This document shows, in pieces, positions 6,298 through 13,118 of a DNA stretch of 13,118 nt (position 1 is the stretch's first letter; every line of letters begins with the position of its first letter). The notes beneath the pieces are model-generated. The model had not been told where the DNA came from. It saw only the letters and a list, made by a program, of their open reading frames with translations, and searched no databases. The stretch spans positions 1 to 13,118 of the forward strand of contig JBFLXE010000074.1 in the NCBI GenBank assembly GCA_040757455.1. Reading direction: 5' to 3'. Source of the stretch: Kmv42 sp040757455. GTDB taxonomy: Bacteria > Nitrospirota > Thermodesulfovibrionia > Thermodesulfovibrionales > SM23-35. Made by a program: the position numbers and the translations under genes.

Positions 6298-7692
6298 CTA
6301 TACTATAGCATAAACAGCGTTTCTTGTCTGGTACTTAACCTTATACATCGCCTCGTCAGCAAGCCTTATAATATCTTCTTTCGATTTGGCGCTTTCCGGA
6401 TACGAGGCAACACCGAAACTGGCAGTCAGTTTAAGAGAAAGGCCTGCTTTTTTGAGAAAAGTATATTGTTCCATGGACTTTCTTATTCTTTCCGCAATTT
6501 GCGCCGCTGCACCCGGCGGGGTCTGCGGCAAGACAATCACGAACTCGTCTCCTCCATATCTTGCCACGATATCAACGGTCCGGAGGCTTTTCAGAAGAAG
6601 CTGCCCCACTTCGACCAGTAATTTACTTCCTATGAGGTGTCCATACTGGTCGTTTATATTCTTGAAATGGTCAATGTCCATAAAAATCAAGGAGAGGGAT
6701 GTATTATATCTGCTCGACCTCTGAATCTCGACTTCGATTGTTCTATTCAAATATCGCGTATTAAAAAGTTTTGTCAAATCATCCGTAATGGCGAGTTCAG
6801 TCATCTTCTGGTAGAGCGATGTCCGTTCTATAGCTATTGCCATCTGATCTACTAACTTGAGCAGCAAATCAAGGTCTTCTCTCAAGAAAGGTTCACCGGT
6901 TGTCTTGTTCGCAACCTCAATCACCCCCAAAACCTGCTCTCCGCCTTTAATAGGAACGCACATTAGAGATTTTGTTTTAAAATGGATCGCCTGATCAGTA
7001 TTTCCCCAAAAACGTTCATCTTTTGAAACATCAGGAACCACCACAGGTAAACCTTCCTGTGCCACCCATCCAGCAATACCTTCCCCCATCTTAAGCCTGA
7101 ATTTTTGTATCTCCTTGGATTTCTTGCCCGTCGATTTCTCGAATACAAGATCTCCTGTTTCCTGATCGACCAACAACACGGACCACGCATCAGCCTTTGT
7201 CATCTCCTTTATTCTCTTCATAATTTTTGTGAGTAAGTCACTTAGTTCGACGGATGAAGTGATAGTTTTGCTCACTTCTTCATAAAAATTTAATTCGCGC
7301 TTTGCCAGAAATAATTCATGCTTCAACCTGTCATTTTCGAGCGATATCTTTTTTTCTCCATGTAACCTGTTGATGAGATAAATAAGGGATTTCACGGTAC
7401 TATCATAAAGTGGATACGTAAAAGGTTCTTTCAGCCATGGGCCAAGACCTCTGAAGGATTGGGTATCAGAAACAATAATCTTGGGGATAGGCTTTGTCAA
7501 TTTTAGAAATTCCCTGAAAAGAATGTCTTTACTTAGTTTCTTGTCCAGGATGAGGAGATCGGTTTTCTCATTTATATGTTTAATGGCTTTGTTGATGGAG
7601 TCAAATTTACTAACGCTATGTCCATTTGACACAAGGACATGTTCAAAGTCATTTCTCAAGGCACTCTGACCTATGAGAAATATCTTAAACAT
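6298..7692 (-). CDS. Diguanylate cyclase: receiver-like, GAF and GGDEF domains
   Basis: The C-terminal GGDEF domain (about 300-462) makes c-di-GMP from two GTP. It has the metal/substrate segment DIDHFKNINDQYGH (339-352), an intact active site RYGGDEF (378-384), and the inhibitory I-site RTVD (371-374) exactly five residues upstream, so product inhibition is likely. A GAF domain occupies roughly 148-292 (GEGIAGWVAQ, PDVSKDERF, SLMCVPIKGGEQVLGVIEVANK). Residues 1-110 resemble a receiver fold with a central LLILD (D50), but the usual acidic pair after strand 1 is missing, so phosphorylation is doubtful. Residues 115-145 look like a coiled-coil linker. No membrane segment or signal peptide is seen. 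The start overlaps the secA stop by 8 nt, and the mglA-like gene follows by 3 nt. The sensed ligand is unknown. Confidence 0.88.
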   Translation of the reverse strand: MFKIFLIGQSALRNDFEHVLVSNGHSVSKFDSINKAIKHINEKTDLLILDKKLSKDILFREFLKLTKPIPKIIVSDTQSFRGLGPWLKEPFTYPLYDSTVKSLIYLINRLHGEKKISLENDRLKHELFLAKRELNFYEEVSKTITSSVELSDLLTKIMKRIKEMTKADAWSVLLVDQETGDLVFEKSTGKKSKEIQKFRLKMGEGIAGWVAQEGLPVVVPDVSKDERFWGNTDQAIHFKTKSLMCVPIKGGEQVLGVIEVANKTTGEPFLREDLDLLLKLVDQMAIAIERTSLYQKMTELAITDDLTKLFNTRYLNRTIEVEIQRSSRYNTSLSLIFMDIDHFKNINDQYGHLIGSKLLVEVGQLLLKSLRTVDIVARYGGDEFVIVLPQTPPGAAAQIAERIRKSMEQYTFLKKAGLSLKLTASFGVASYPESAKSKEDIIRLADEAMYKVKYQTRNAVYAIV

Positions 7693-10357
7693 TCATGCCG
7701 CAACATTTCTTATATTTCTTTCCGCTCCCGCATGGACAGGGATCGTTCCTGCCAACCTTCCTTCCGCGCTTAACAGTTTGAACTGTGGCTGTTCCTTCAC
7801 CCCTGTTATACGTCAGTCTCGACTGTCTTGCGGGTTCCCTCCTGACTGTTTCTTTCTTCTCTATCTGTATTTTGAAAAGACGGCTCACAACTTCTGTCGT
7901 TATTCTCGACGTCATATCGGCAAACATATCGAAGGCTTCTTTCTTATATTCAATCAGCGGGTCCTTTTGTGCATATCCCCTGAGGCCTATGCCTTCCTTC
8001 AGATGATCCATGGCAAGCAGATGGTCCTTCCACTGGTTGTCAATGATCTGCAGCATAATCACCCTTTCGAGATATCTCATCACATCGCTTCCGATTTCGG
8101 CTTCCTTTCTTTCATAAGCCTTCTTTGTTTCCGCAATCAATGTCTCTTTCAACTCATCCAGACCAACAGGCCGGACATCGATCGAGACTGAGAATATTCC
8201 GTAGACTGAATCCTTCAAGCCCTTTACATTCCATTCCTCAGGATGTTTGTCTTCAGGACAGTAAATGGTCAGCAGTTCCTCGATGATCTCTTCCATCATT
8301 CCGAGTAGCCGGTCCTTCAGATTTTCGCCCTGGAGGATTTCCTTCCTGAAAGAATAAATCTCAGACCTCTGCTTGTTCATAACATCATCATATTCGAGAA
8401 GATGTTTTCTCACATCAAAATTATGTGCTTCTACGCGTTTCTGTGCATTTTCGATGGCCTTCGTGATCATCTTGTTTTCTATGGGCATATCCTCTTCCAT
8501 TCCAAGCTTATCCATGAGACCTGAAATTCTGTCGGAACCGAATATCCTCATAAGATCATCCTGGAGGGACAGATAAAATCTCGATGAACCCGGATCCCCT
8601 TGTCTTCCAGAACGTCCTCTCAACTGGTTGTCTATCCTTCTGGCTTCATGTCTTTCAGTACCCAGGATGTGCAATCCCCCCACGGAGATTACTTTCTCCC
8701 GATCATTCCTGCAGACAGCTTCTGCTTTTAAAAAAGCTTGTCTCCATTCTTCCTCATGATAATCCTTCCTTTCACTGAGAAACTCCTTTGCAAGACCCTC
8801 CGGATTGCCTCCGAGTATTATGTCAGTCCCTCTGCCAGCCATATTGGTAGCTATTGTGACAGATCCGCTCCTTCCCGCCTGGGCAATGATCTCTGCCTCC
8901 CGCTCATGATATTTTGCATTCAGAACCGAGTGCGGTATCCCTTTTTTCTTCAGCATATGACTCAGAATCTCTGATTTTTCTATCGAAATTGTCCCAACGA
9001 GAACGGGTTGGCCACGCTTGTGAAGATCTTCTATCTCCCTTATCACTGCATTAAATTTGCCCTTTTCCGTCTTATAGACGAGATCCGGATTGTCATCCCT
9101 TATCATCGGCTTATTCGTGGGAATCACAACGACGTCAAGATTATAAATCTTTGCAAATTCTTCCGCCTCTGTATCGGCAGTGCCCGTCATTCCTGCGAGT
9201 TTGTTATACATTCTGAAATAATTCTGGAAAGTTATTGTCGCGAGAGTCTGGTTTTCGCTCTCGATCTTTACGCCTTCCTTCGCCTCAATCGCTTGATGAA
9301 GCCCGTCAGACCAGCGCCTCCCTGGCATTAATCGTCCCGTGAATTCATCAACAATAATGATATTTCCGTTTTTCACCACATAATCCACGTCCCTTTTGAA
9401 AAGCGCATGGGCCTTGAGCGCCTGAAGAACATGATGGACGATATCAATATTGGATGGATCGTAGAGATTTCCCACGCCCAGTAGTTTCTCAACCTTGATA
9501 TTTCCTTCCTCTGTGAGAATGGCTGTTTTTGCCTTTTCATCTATGGTGAAATCAATATCCTTTTTAAGACTCGGTACGATTTTATCTATCCTGTAATACT
9601 TGTCGGTTGATTCCTCGGAAGGCCCCGATATAATCAGCGGCGTCCTCGCCTCATCAATCAGAATGCTATCGACCTCGTCAACAATCGCATAATTTAATTC
9701 TCTTTGACAGTAATCGGAGATGTTATATTTCATATTGTCCCTGAGATAATCAAATCCGAATTCATTGTTGGTGCCATACGTGATATCAGCGTCATATGCC
9801 TCTTTTCGTAAACAGGGTCTGAGAAAATCCAGCCTCTTGTCGGGAGAACGGTATGATGGATCGTAGAGGAATGAACTGTCATGTTGTATAACACCAACTG
9901 TAAGGCCGAGAAAATTGTAGATAGGTCCCATCCACTGTGTGTCTCTCTTGGCGAGGTAATCGTTCACTGTCACAACATGAACACCCTTGCCGTCAAGGGC
10001 ATTGAGGTAAACGGGCAGGGTGGCGACTAACGTCTTCCCTTCTCCGGTCTTCATTTCCGCAATTCTACCTTCGTGAAGAACGATACCGCCGAGTATCTGA
10101 ACGTCAAAGTGCCTCATTTTGAGGATTCTTTTGGAAACTTCACGAACTACCGCAAAGGTCTCTGGAAGTATCTCGTCCATAGAAGCGCCAGCTTCAAGCC
10201 TTGCCCTGAACTCTTCGGTTTTCTGGCTGAGCGCACTGCCGGAAAGACCCTCAATCGTCTTTTCAAATGCATTTACCTCTTCTACCATCGGCCAGAGCCG
10301 CTTTAATTCCCTCTCATTCTTGGTGCCAAAAACTTTACTTAACAGTGTACCAATCAT
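7685..10357 (-). CDS. secA: Preprotein translocase ATPase SecA
   Basis: SecA is the ATPase motor that pushes unfolded preproteins through SecYEG at the inner membrane. From ATG 10357 it has 890 residues, normal for the family. Features (numbered from ATG 10363) are Walker A MKTGEGKT (104-111), DEVD (229-232), TNNEFGFDYLRDN (198-210), IATNMAGRGTDI (504-515), the NBD2 motif QLRGRSGRQGD (580-590), a helical scaffold ending NQWKDHLLAMDHLKEG, and a C-terminal zinc motif CPC...CC (876-888) that contacts SecB and lipid. Between about 160 and 188 there is an insertion of roughly 20 residues relative to E. coli. I prefer ATG 10357 over ATG 10363: it aligns exactly with the E. coli N-terminus and coincides with the predicted transcription start. 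The gene heads a three-gene operon. Confidence 0.96.
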   Translation of the reverse strand: MIGTLLSKVFGTKNERELKRLWPMVEEVNAFEKTIEGLSGSALSQKTEEFRARLEAGASMDEILPETFAVVREVSKRILKMRHFDVQILGGIVLHEGRIAEMKTGEGKTLVATLPVYLNALDGKGVHVVTVNDYLAKRDTQWMGPIYNFLGLTVGVIQHDSSFLYDPSYRSPDKRLDFLRPCLRKEAYDADITYGTNNEFGFDYLRDNMKYNISDYCQRELNYAIVDEVDSILIDEARTPLIISGPSEESTDKYYRIDKIVPSLKKDIDFTIDEKAKTAILTEEGNIKVEKLLGVGNLYDPSNIDIVHHVLQALKAHALFKRDVDYVVKNGNIIIVDEFTGRLMPGRRWSDGLHQAIEAKEGVKIESENQTLATITFQNYFRMYNKLAGMTGTADTEAEEFAKIYNLDVVVIPTNKPMIRDDNPDLVYKTEKGKFNAVIREIEDLHKRGQPVLVGTISIEKSEILSHMLKKKGIPHSVLNAKYHEREAEIIAQAGRSGSVTIATNMAGRGTDIILGGNPEGLAKEFLSERKDYHEEEWRQAFLKAEAVCRNDREKVISVGGLHILGTERHEARRIDNQLRGRSGRQGDPGSSRFYLSLQDDLMRIFGSDRISGLMDKLGMEEDMPIENKMITKAIENAQKRVEAHNFDVRKHLLEYDDVMNKQRSEIYSFRKEILQGENLKDRLLGMMEEIIEELLTIYCPEDKHPEEWNVKGLKDSVYGIFSVSIDVRPVGLDELKETLIAETKKAYERKEAEIGSDVMRYLERVIMLQIIDNQWKDHLLAMDHLKEGIGLRGYAQKDPLIEYKKEAFDMFADMTSRITTEVVSRLFKIQIEKKETVRREPARQSRLTYNRGEGTATVQTVKRGRKVGRNDPCPCGSGKKYKKCCGMNV

Positions 10358-10363
10358 GCTCAT

Positions 10364-10393
10364 ATAATAGAATTAAGATGCTCAAGATTTCAA
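10364..10393 (-). promoter_or_regulatory. Sigma-70-type promoter for the secA operon, predicted leaderless
   Basis: Reading the minus strand, TTGAAA (10393-10388, 5/6 of consensus) is followed by an 18-nt spacer and TATTAT (10369-10364, 5/6). Six bases of discriminator then lead to 10357, the A of the preferred secA ATG. The hexamers are strong. The -10 directly abuts ATG 10363, so that upstream ATG could hardly be within the transcript. No Shine-Dalgarno precedes either ATG. This implies a leaderless mRNA if the promoter is real. Confidence 0.55.
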
Positions 10394-10404
10394 GAAAGAG
10401 CGCC

Positions 10405-10434
10405 TTGCCTCTCCCGGATTGTACGTGTTAGATT
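10405..10434 (+). promoter_or_regulatory. Candidate promoter for miaB-mtaB, predicted leaderless
   Basis: TTGCCT (10405-10410, 4/6) is followed by an 18-nt spacer and TAGATT (10429-10434, 4/6) preceded by an extended -10 TG at 10426-10427. Six bases later is 10441, the A of the miaB ATG. No Shine-Dalgarno lies upstream of that ATG. The hexamers are weaker than those of the opposing secA promoter. The two -35 elements are only 11 nt apart, back to back, so the two polymerases may compete or share regulation. Confidence 0.4.
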
Positions 10435-10440
10435 GATATT

Positions 10441-11736
10441 ATGAGCAGAACCTTTTACATACGTACCTTTGGCTGCCAGATGAACGTTCATGATTCTGAG
10501 AAGTTATGCGGAATCATGGAGAGAAAGGGATTTCTGGAGACTGATAATCCGCGCAATGCCGATATCATTATATTTAATACATGCAGTATCAGGCAGAAGG
10601 CGGAACAGAAGTTTTACAGCGAGCTCGGTAGAGTCAAATCCTGCAAAAGAAGACACCCTCACGTTAAGATTGCCGTTGCCGGATGCATTGCCCAACAAGA
10701 AGGTAAAAATCTTTTCAGAAAAGCATCTCATGTGGATTTAATTCTTGGGCCGCAGAATTTGCACGTCCTTGGAGATTGGGCGGAAAGAGGCGACATATCG
10801 GTAGCCACCCGGGATAACCCCTTTATAGCACTACAGGATATCCCGGCAAAAAGGTTTGATACAGTTAAGGCATGGGTGACAATCATGTATGGGTGCAATA
10901 ATTTTTGTACCTATTGCATTGTGCCTTACACAAGGGGACGCGAAAGATCACGACCCAGTGAAAGAATTCTGTCAGAAGTACTAAACCTAGGCGATCAGGG
11001 ATATAAGGAAATCACGTTACTCGGGCAGAACGTGAATTCGTACAGAAGTGACATTGATTTTCCCGGTCTCCTCGGAAAACTGGATATGATACCCGGAATA
11101 GAAAGAATAAGGTTTATCACGTCTCATCCGAGAGACCTTTCTGACGAGCTTATAGAGGCCATGTATGAGTTGCCGAAGGTATGCGAGCAAATACATCTGC
11201 CTTTGCAGTCCGGATCGGACAGGATTCTGAAACTCATGAACAGAGGTTACACATATAAGGACTATCTTGCAAAAGTCGAGCGAATCAGAAAGAGGATCCC
11301 GGGTATATCAATAACGACCGATATTATCGCAGGATTCCCGTCTGAAAAGGATGAAGACCACAGCCGTACTCTAAAGGCTCTCGATCAGATTAAATTTGAT
11401 GGTATCTTCGCTTTCAAGTTTTCTCCACGGCCCGGGACAAAAGCTGCTTTGATGCCTGAGAGTCAACCTGAAATAGTTAAGTCCGAAAGACTTACAGAAA
11501 TACTGGACATTCAGGATGAAATAACGGAGCGGATCAACAGGTCCCTGAAGGGTACCGTCCAGGAAGTGCTCATTGAGGGACCGAGCAAGACAGACATTGG
11601 CAAGGTGACTGGCCGTACAAGAACAAACAAGATTGTGAACATTTCTGATCCGACTTTCCCCCACGGAGAGATTGCCGTGGTGGAGATTAGCTGCGGAAGA
11701 AAACATTCTCTGGAAGGCATACCCGTGCGGATATGA
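10441..11736 (+). CDS. miaB: tRNA-2-methylthio-N6-dimethylallyladenosine synthase MiaB
   Basis: MiaB is a radical-SAM methylthiotransferase that converts i6A37 to ms2i6A37 in tRNAs reading UNN codons, which stabilises codon-anticodon pairing. The 431 residues match the family. The N-terminal UPF0004 domain holds the auxiliary 4Fe-4S cysteines C12 (FGCQMN), C48 (FNTCSIR) and C82 (AGCIAQ). The radical-SAM domain has C152, C156 and C159 in GCNNFCTYCIVPYTRGRERSR. A TRAM RNA-binding domain covers about 367-430. GCQMN and CIVPYTRGRE are MiaB-specific compared with MtaB/RimO. The start gives the same spacing to the first Cys (residue 12) as in E. coli, which supports ATG 10441 despite the lack of a ribosome site. 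It overlaps mtaB by 4 nt. MiaA, which makes i6A, is not in the window. Confidence 0.95.
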   Translation: MSRTFYIRTFGCQMNVHDSEKLCGIMERKGFLETDNPRNADIIIFNTCSIRQKAEQKFYSELGRVKSCKRRHPHVKIAVAGCIAQQEGKNLFRKASHVDLILGPQNLHVLGDWAERGDISVATRDNPFIALQDIPAKRFDTVKAWVTIMYGCNNFCTYCIVPYTRGRERSRPSERILSEVLNLGDQGYKEITLLGQNVNSYRSDIDFPGLLGKLDMIPGIERIRFITSHPRDLSDELIEAMYELPKVCEQIHLPLQSGSDRILKLMNRGYTYKDYLAKVERIRKRIPGISITTDIIAGFPSEKDEDHSRTLKALDQIKFDGIFAFKFSPRPGTKAALMPESQPEIVKSERLTEILDIQDEITERINRSLKGTVQEVLIEGPSKTDIGKVTGRTRTNKIVNISDPTFPHGEIAVVEISCGRKHSLEGIPVRI

Positions 11737-12971
11737 AAATTGCCATTTGTACGCTCGGCTGCAAAGTAAACCAGTCAGAAAGCTCGGTCATTGAAGGGAA
11801 TCTGTCGGAGCGTGGTCATGCGATAGTGAACCTCTCCGACGGCCCGGATTATTGCGTCATAAACACCTGCTCTGTAACCTCAAAAAGTGAATATCAATCA
11901 CGTCAACTCATACGCAGGGCTGCCAAATCTGGTGCGAGAGTGATCGTCACAGGGTGTTATGCACAGTTAAGGACAGCTGAGATAGAGAGACTCCCAGGCG
12001 TTGAGAGGGTCATTGACAATAATAAAAAATTAGGCATAATCAAGCTATTATCAGGGAAAAATGAAACTATTAGTTTTAGTTTTTCCTCCAGGGCGAGACC
12101 ATACGTAAAAATCCAGGATGGATGCAATAATTCATGCGCTTACTGTGTTGTGCCGTTAGCAAGAGGAAAGTCAAAAAGCATCGAGATGTCAGAAATAATC
12201 CAACAAGTTAAGTCATTCGAATCACTACAATATAATGAGGTTGCTCTGACAGGCATACACATTGGATCATATGGTCATGACTTAAGAGTTAAATGCACTT
12301 TAGCGGATCTTCTTAAGAACCTCCTTAGAAACACACAGATTCCGAGAATAAGGCTGAGTTCCCTTGAGGTGAGCGAGATAGACGAAGTAATAATAGAGAT
12401 GCTTCAGGATCGGCGACTGTGCAAGCATCTCCATATACCTCTTCAAAGTGGCGATGACGGAATTCTGAAACTCATGAGAAGGAGATACACGACGAGACAG
12501 TATGTTGATATCCTGGAGAAGATTATCAAGAGAATTCCTCAGATAGCTGTGGGAACCGATGTTATCGTAGGCTTTCCAGGTGAAGGAGAAGGGGAGTTTC
12601 TTAATACAAAGGGTTTTCTGGAAGGATTACCTATTTGCTATATGCATATATTCCCTTTTTCAGCGAGGCCTGGAACCGTCGCTGCCGGAATGCGAGGCCA
12701 GAACGCCGTTTCAGTAAAAAAAGAAAGAGCCACCGAGCTCAGAATGCTGAATGCGAAGAAAAAAAGAGAGTATTTGGTCTCTCAGGTTAACCGGATACTT
12801 GATATTATTATAGAAGAGCAGATTAAGGACCGGACGTTAGTGGGAACGTCCGGCAATTACCTTAAGGTGAGGGTAGATTCTGTTGGCTATTCCAAGAAAT
12901 CCCTTGTCCATGTAAGAATTAACGGCACCGACGGAGACATGCTCACAGGAGATGTGGTAGATAGCAGCTAA
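11733..12971 (+). CDS. mtaB: tRNA (t6A37) methylthiotransferase MtaB
   Basis: MtaB adds a methylthio group at C2 of t6A37, giving ms2t6A in tRNAs reading ANN codons. It has the same three-domain plan as MiaB in 412 residues. Auxiliary-cluster cysteines are C10 (TLGCKVNQSES, the MtaB signature), C46 (NTCSVT) and C75 (TGCYAQ). Radical-SAM cysteines are C131, C135 and C138 in GCNNSCAYCVVPLARGKSKS. Conserved IPLQSGDD (235-242) and GTDVIVGFPGE (274-284) follow, and a degenerate TRAM-like end lies after about 355. It is a paralog of MiaB, not RimO, which has a different signature and modifies ribosomal protein S12. ATGA at 11733-11736 joins it to miaB, so translation is probably coupled. The upstream CGGA is a weak ribosome site. 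It lies at the end of the unit, and no intrinsic terminator is visible after it. Confidence 0.92.
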   Translation: MKIAICTLGCKVNQSESSVIEGNLSERGHAIVNLSDGPDYCVINTCSVTSKSEYQSRQLIRRAAKSGARVIVTGCYAQLRTAEIERLPGVERVIDNNKKLGIIKLLSGKNETISFSFSSRARPYVKIQDGCNNSCAYCVVPLARGKSKSIEMSEIIQQVKSFESLQYNEVALTGIHIGSYGHDLRVKCTLADLLKNLLRNTQIPRIRLSSLEVSEIDEVIIEMLQDRRLCKHLHIPLQSGDDGILKLMRRRYTTRQYVDILEKIIKRIPQIAVGTDVIVGFPGEGEGEFLNTKGFLEGLPICYMHIFPFSARPGTVAAGMRGQNAVSVKKERATELRMLNAKKKREYLVSQVNRILDIIIEEQIKDRTLVGTSGNYLKVRVDSVGYSKKSLVHVRINGTDGDMLTGDVVDSS

Positions 12972-13118
12972 TTTATTGAAATCAAATATTTTTTCACCTG
13001 CCTAAAACCTAATCAGAAATGTCTCAGCCCACAATTCTCAAAGAGGGAGGAATTTTTTAAACAGGGTTAGTAACAGGTTATGAACAAACCATGTTGATAG
13101 ATTATGTCCGATAAGATA
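12972..13118. other. Non-coding 3' flank of mtaB at the window edge
   Basis: I see no hairpin with a U-tract after the mtaB stop, only weak A/T-rich pairing around 12977-12996. A purine-rich GGGAGGA at 13045-13051 looks like a ribosome site but has no start codon at a useful distance. ATG 13080 gives only five codons. ATG 13104 is open to the window end (five codons, MSDKI) and could begin the next gene, but it lacks a Shine-Dalgarno and is too short to call. Two GGTTA direct repeats lie at about 13064-13080. Confidence 0.5.

Noticed and set aside
6196..6621. 141-codon plus-strand open frame
   Set aside because: It spans the antisense of the GGDEF 3' end and the mglA-like start, both strong genes. 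Its product is low in domain-like features.
7673..8191. 172-codon plus-strand open frame
   Set aside because: It lies antisense to the well-supported 3' end of secA, has no recognisable motif or ribosome site, and is best explained as a shadow of secA codon use.
13104..13118. Possible start of a next gene (ATG then four codons at the window edge)
   Set aside because: It has no Shine-Dalgarno and only five codons are visible, so it cannot be told from chance.

Overview
The window is a compact bacterial housekeeping segment of moderate GC content (estimated by eye). It holds nine full-length genes and one tiny gene, with very little spacer DNA. Gene style and content (a subgroup-Ib aspartate aminotransferase, a bifunctional nuclease next to era, an MglA-type GTPase, a GAF-GGDEF protein, and miaB/mtaB in tandem) fit a Gram-negative anaerobe of the Nitrospirota or deltaproteobacterial type. 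That placement is an inference from protein flavour; no rRNA is present to settle it.

Region 1 (1-276) is A/T-rich and non-coding, with two short C/G-armed inverted repeats. Region 2 (277-5230, plus strand) looks like one transcription unit: a 45-codon gene resembling the first helix of a ferritin-like protein, then aspC, era, a bifunctional nuclease gene, recO and a chorismate-utilising synthase gene (pabB or trpE). The junctions are 15, 11, 0, -1 and 0 nt, so translational coupling is likely. Region 3 (5233-10357, minus strand) reads secA, then a receiver-like/GAF/GGDEF diguanylate cyclase gene, then an MglA-like GTPase gene with a long C-terminal extension. Those junctions are an 8-nt overlap and a 3-nt gap. 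The two units meet tail to tail with 2 nt between stop codons. Region 4 (10441-12971, plus strand) is miaB-mtaB with a 4-nt ATGA overlap, followed by 147 nt without a convincing gene.

By function the window covers amino-acid metabolism (AspC), ribosome assembly (Era), recombination repair (RecO), chorismate-derived metabolites (PabB/TrpE), protein export (SecA), c-di-GMP and small-GTPase signalling (the two genes after secA), and tRNA position-37 methylthiolation (MiaB on i6A, MtaB on t6A). The 83-nt gap between secA and miaB holds two back-to-back sigma-70-like promoters. Each is placed so that transcription would begin at, or within a base or two of, the start codon, and neither gene has a Shine-Dalgarno sequence. 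Both may therefore be leaderless.

I found no tRNA or rRNA gene, CRISPR array, transposase, phage gene or toxin-antitoxin pair, and no clear new multi-gene system. The best leads are the leaderless divergent promoter pair, the secA-diguanylate cyclase-MglA operon with an extended GTPase, the mixed PabB/TrpE signature, and the truncated ferritin-like mini-gene.
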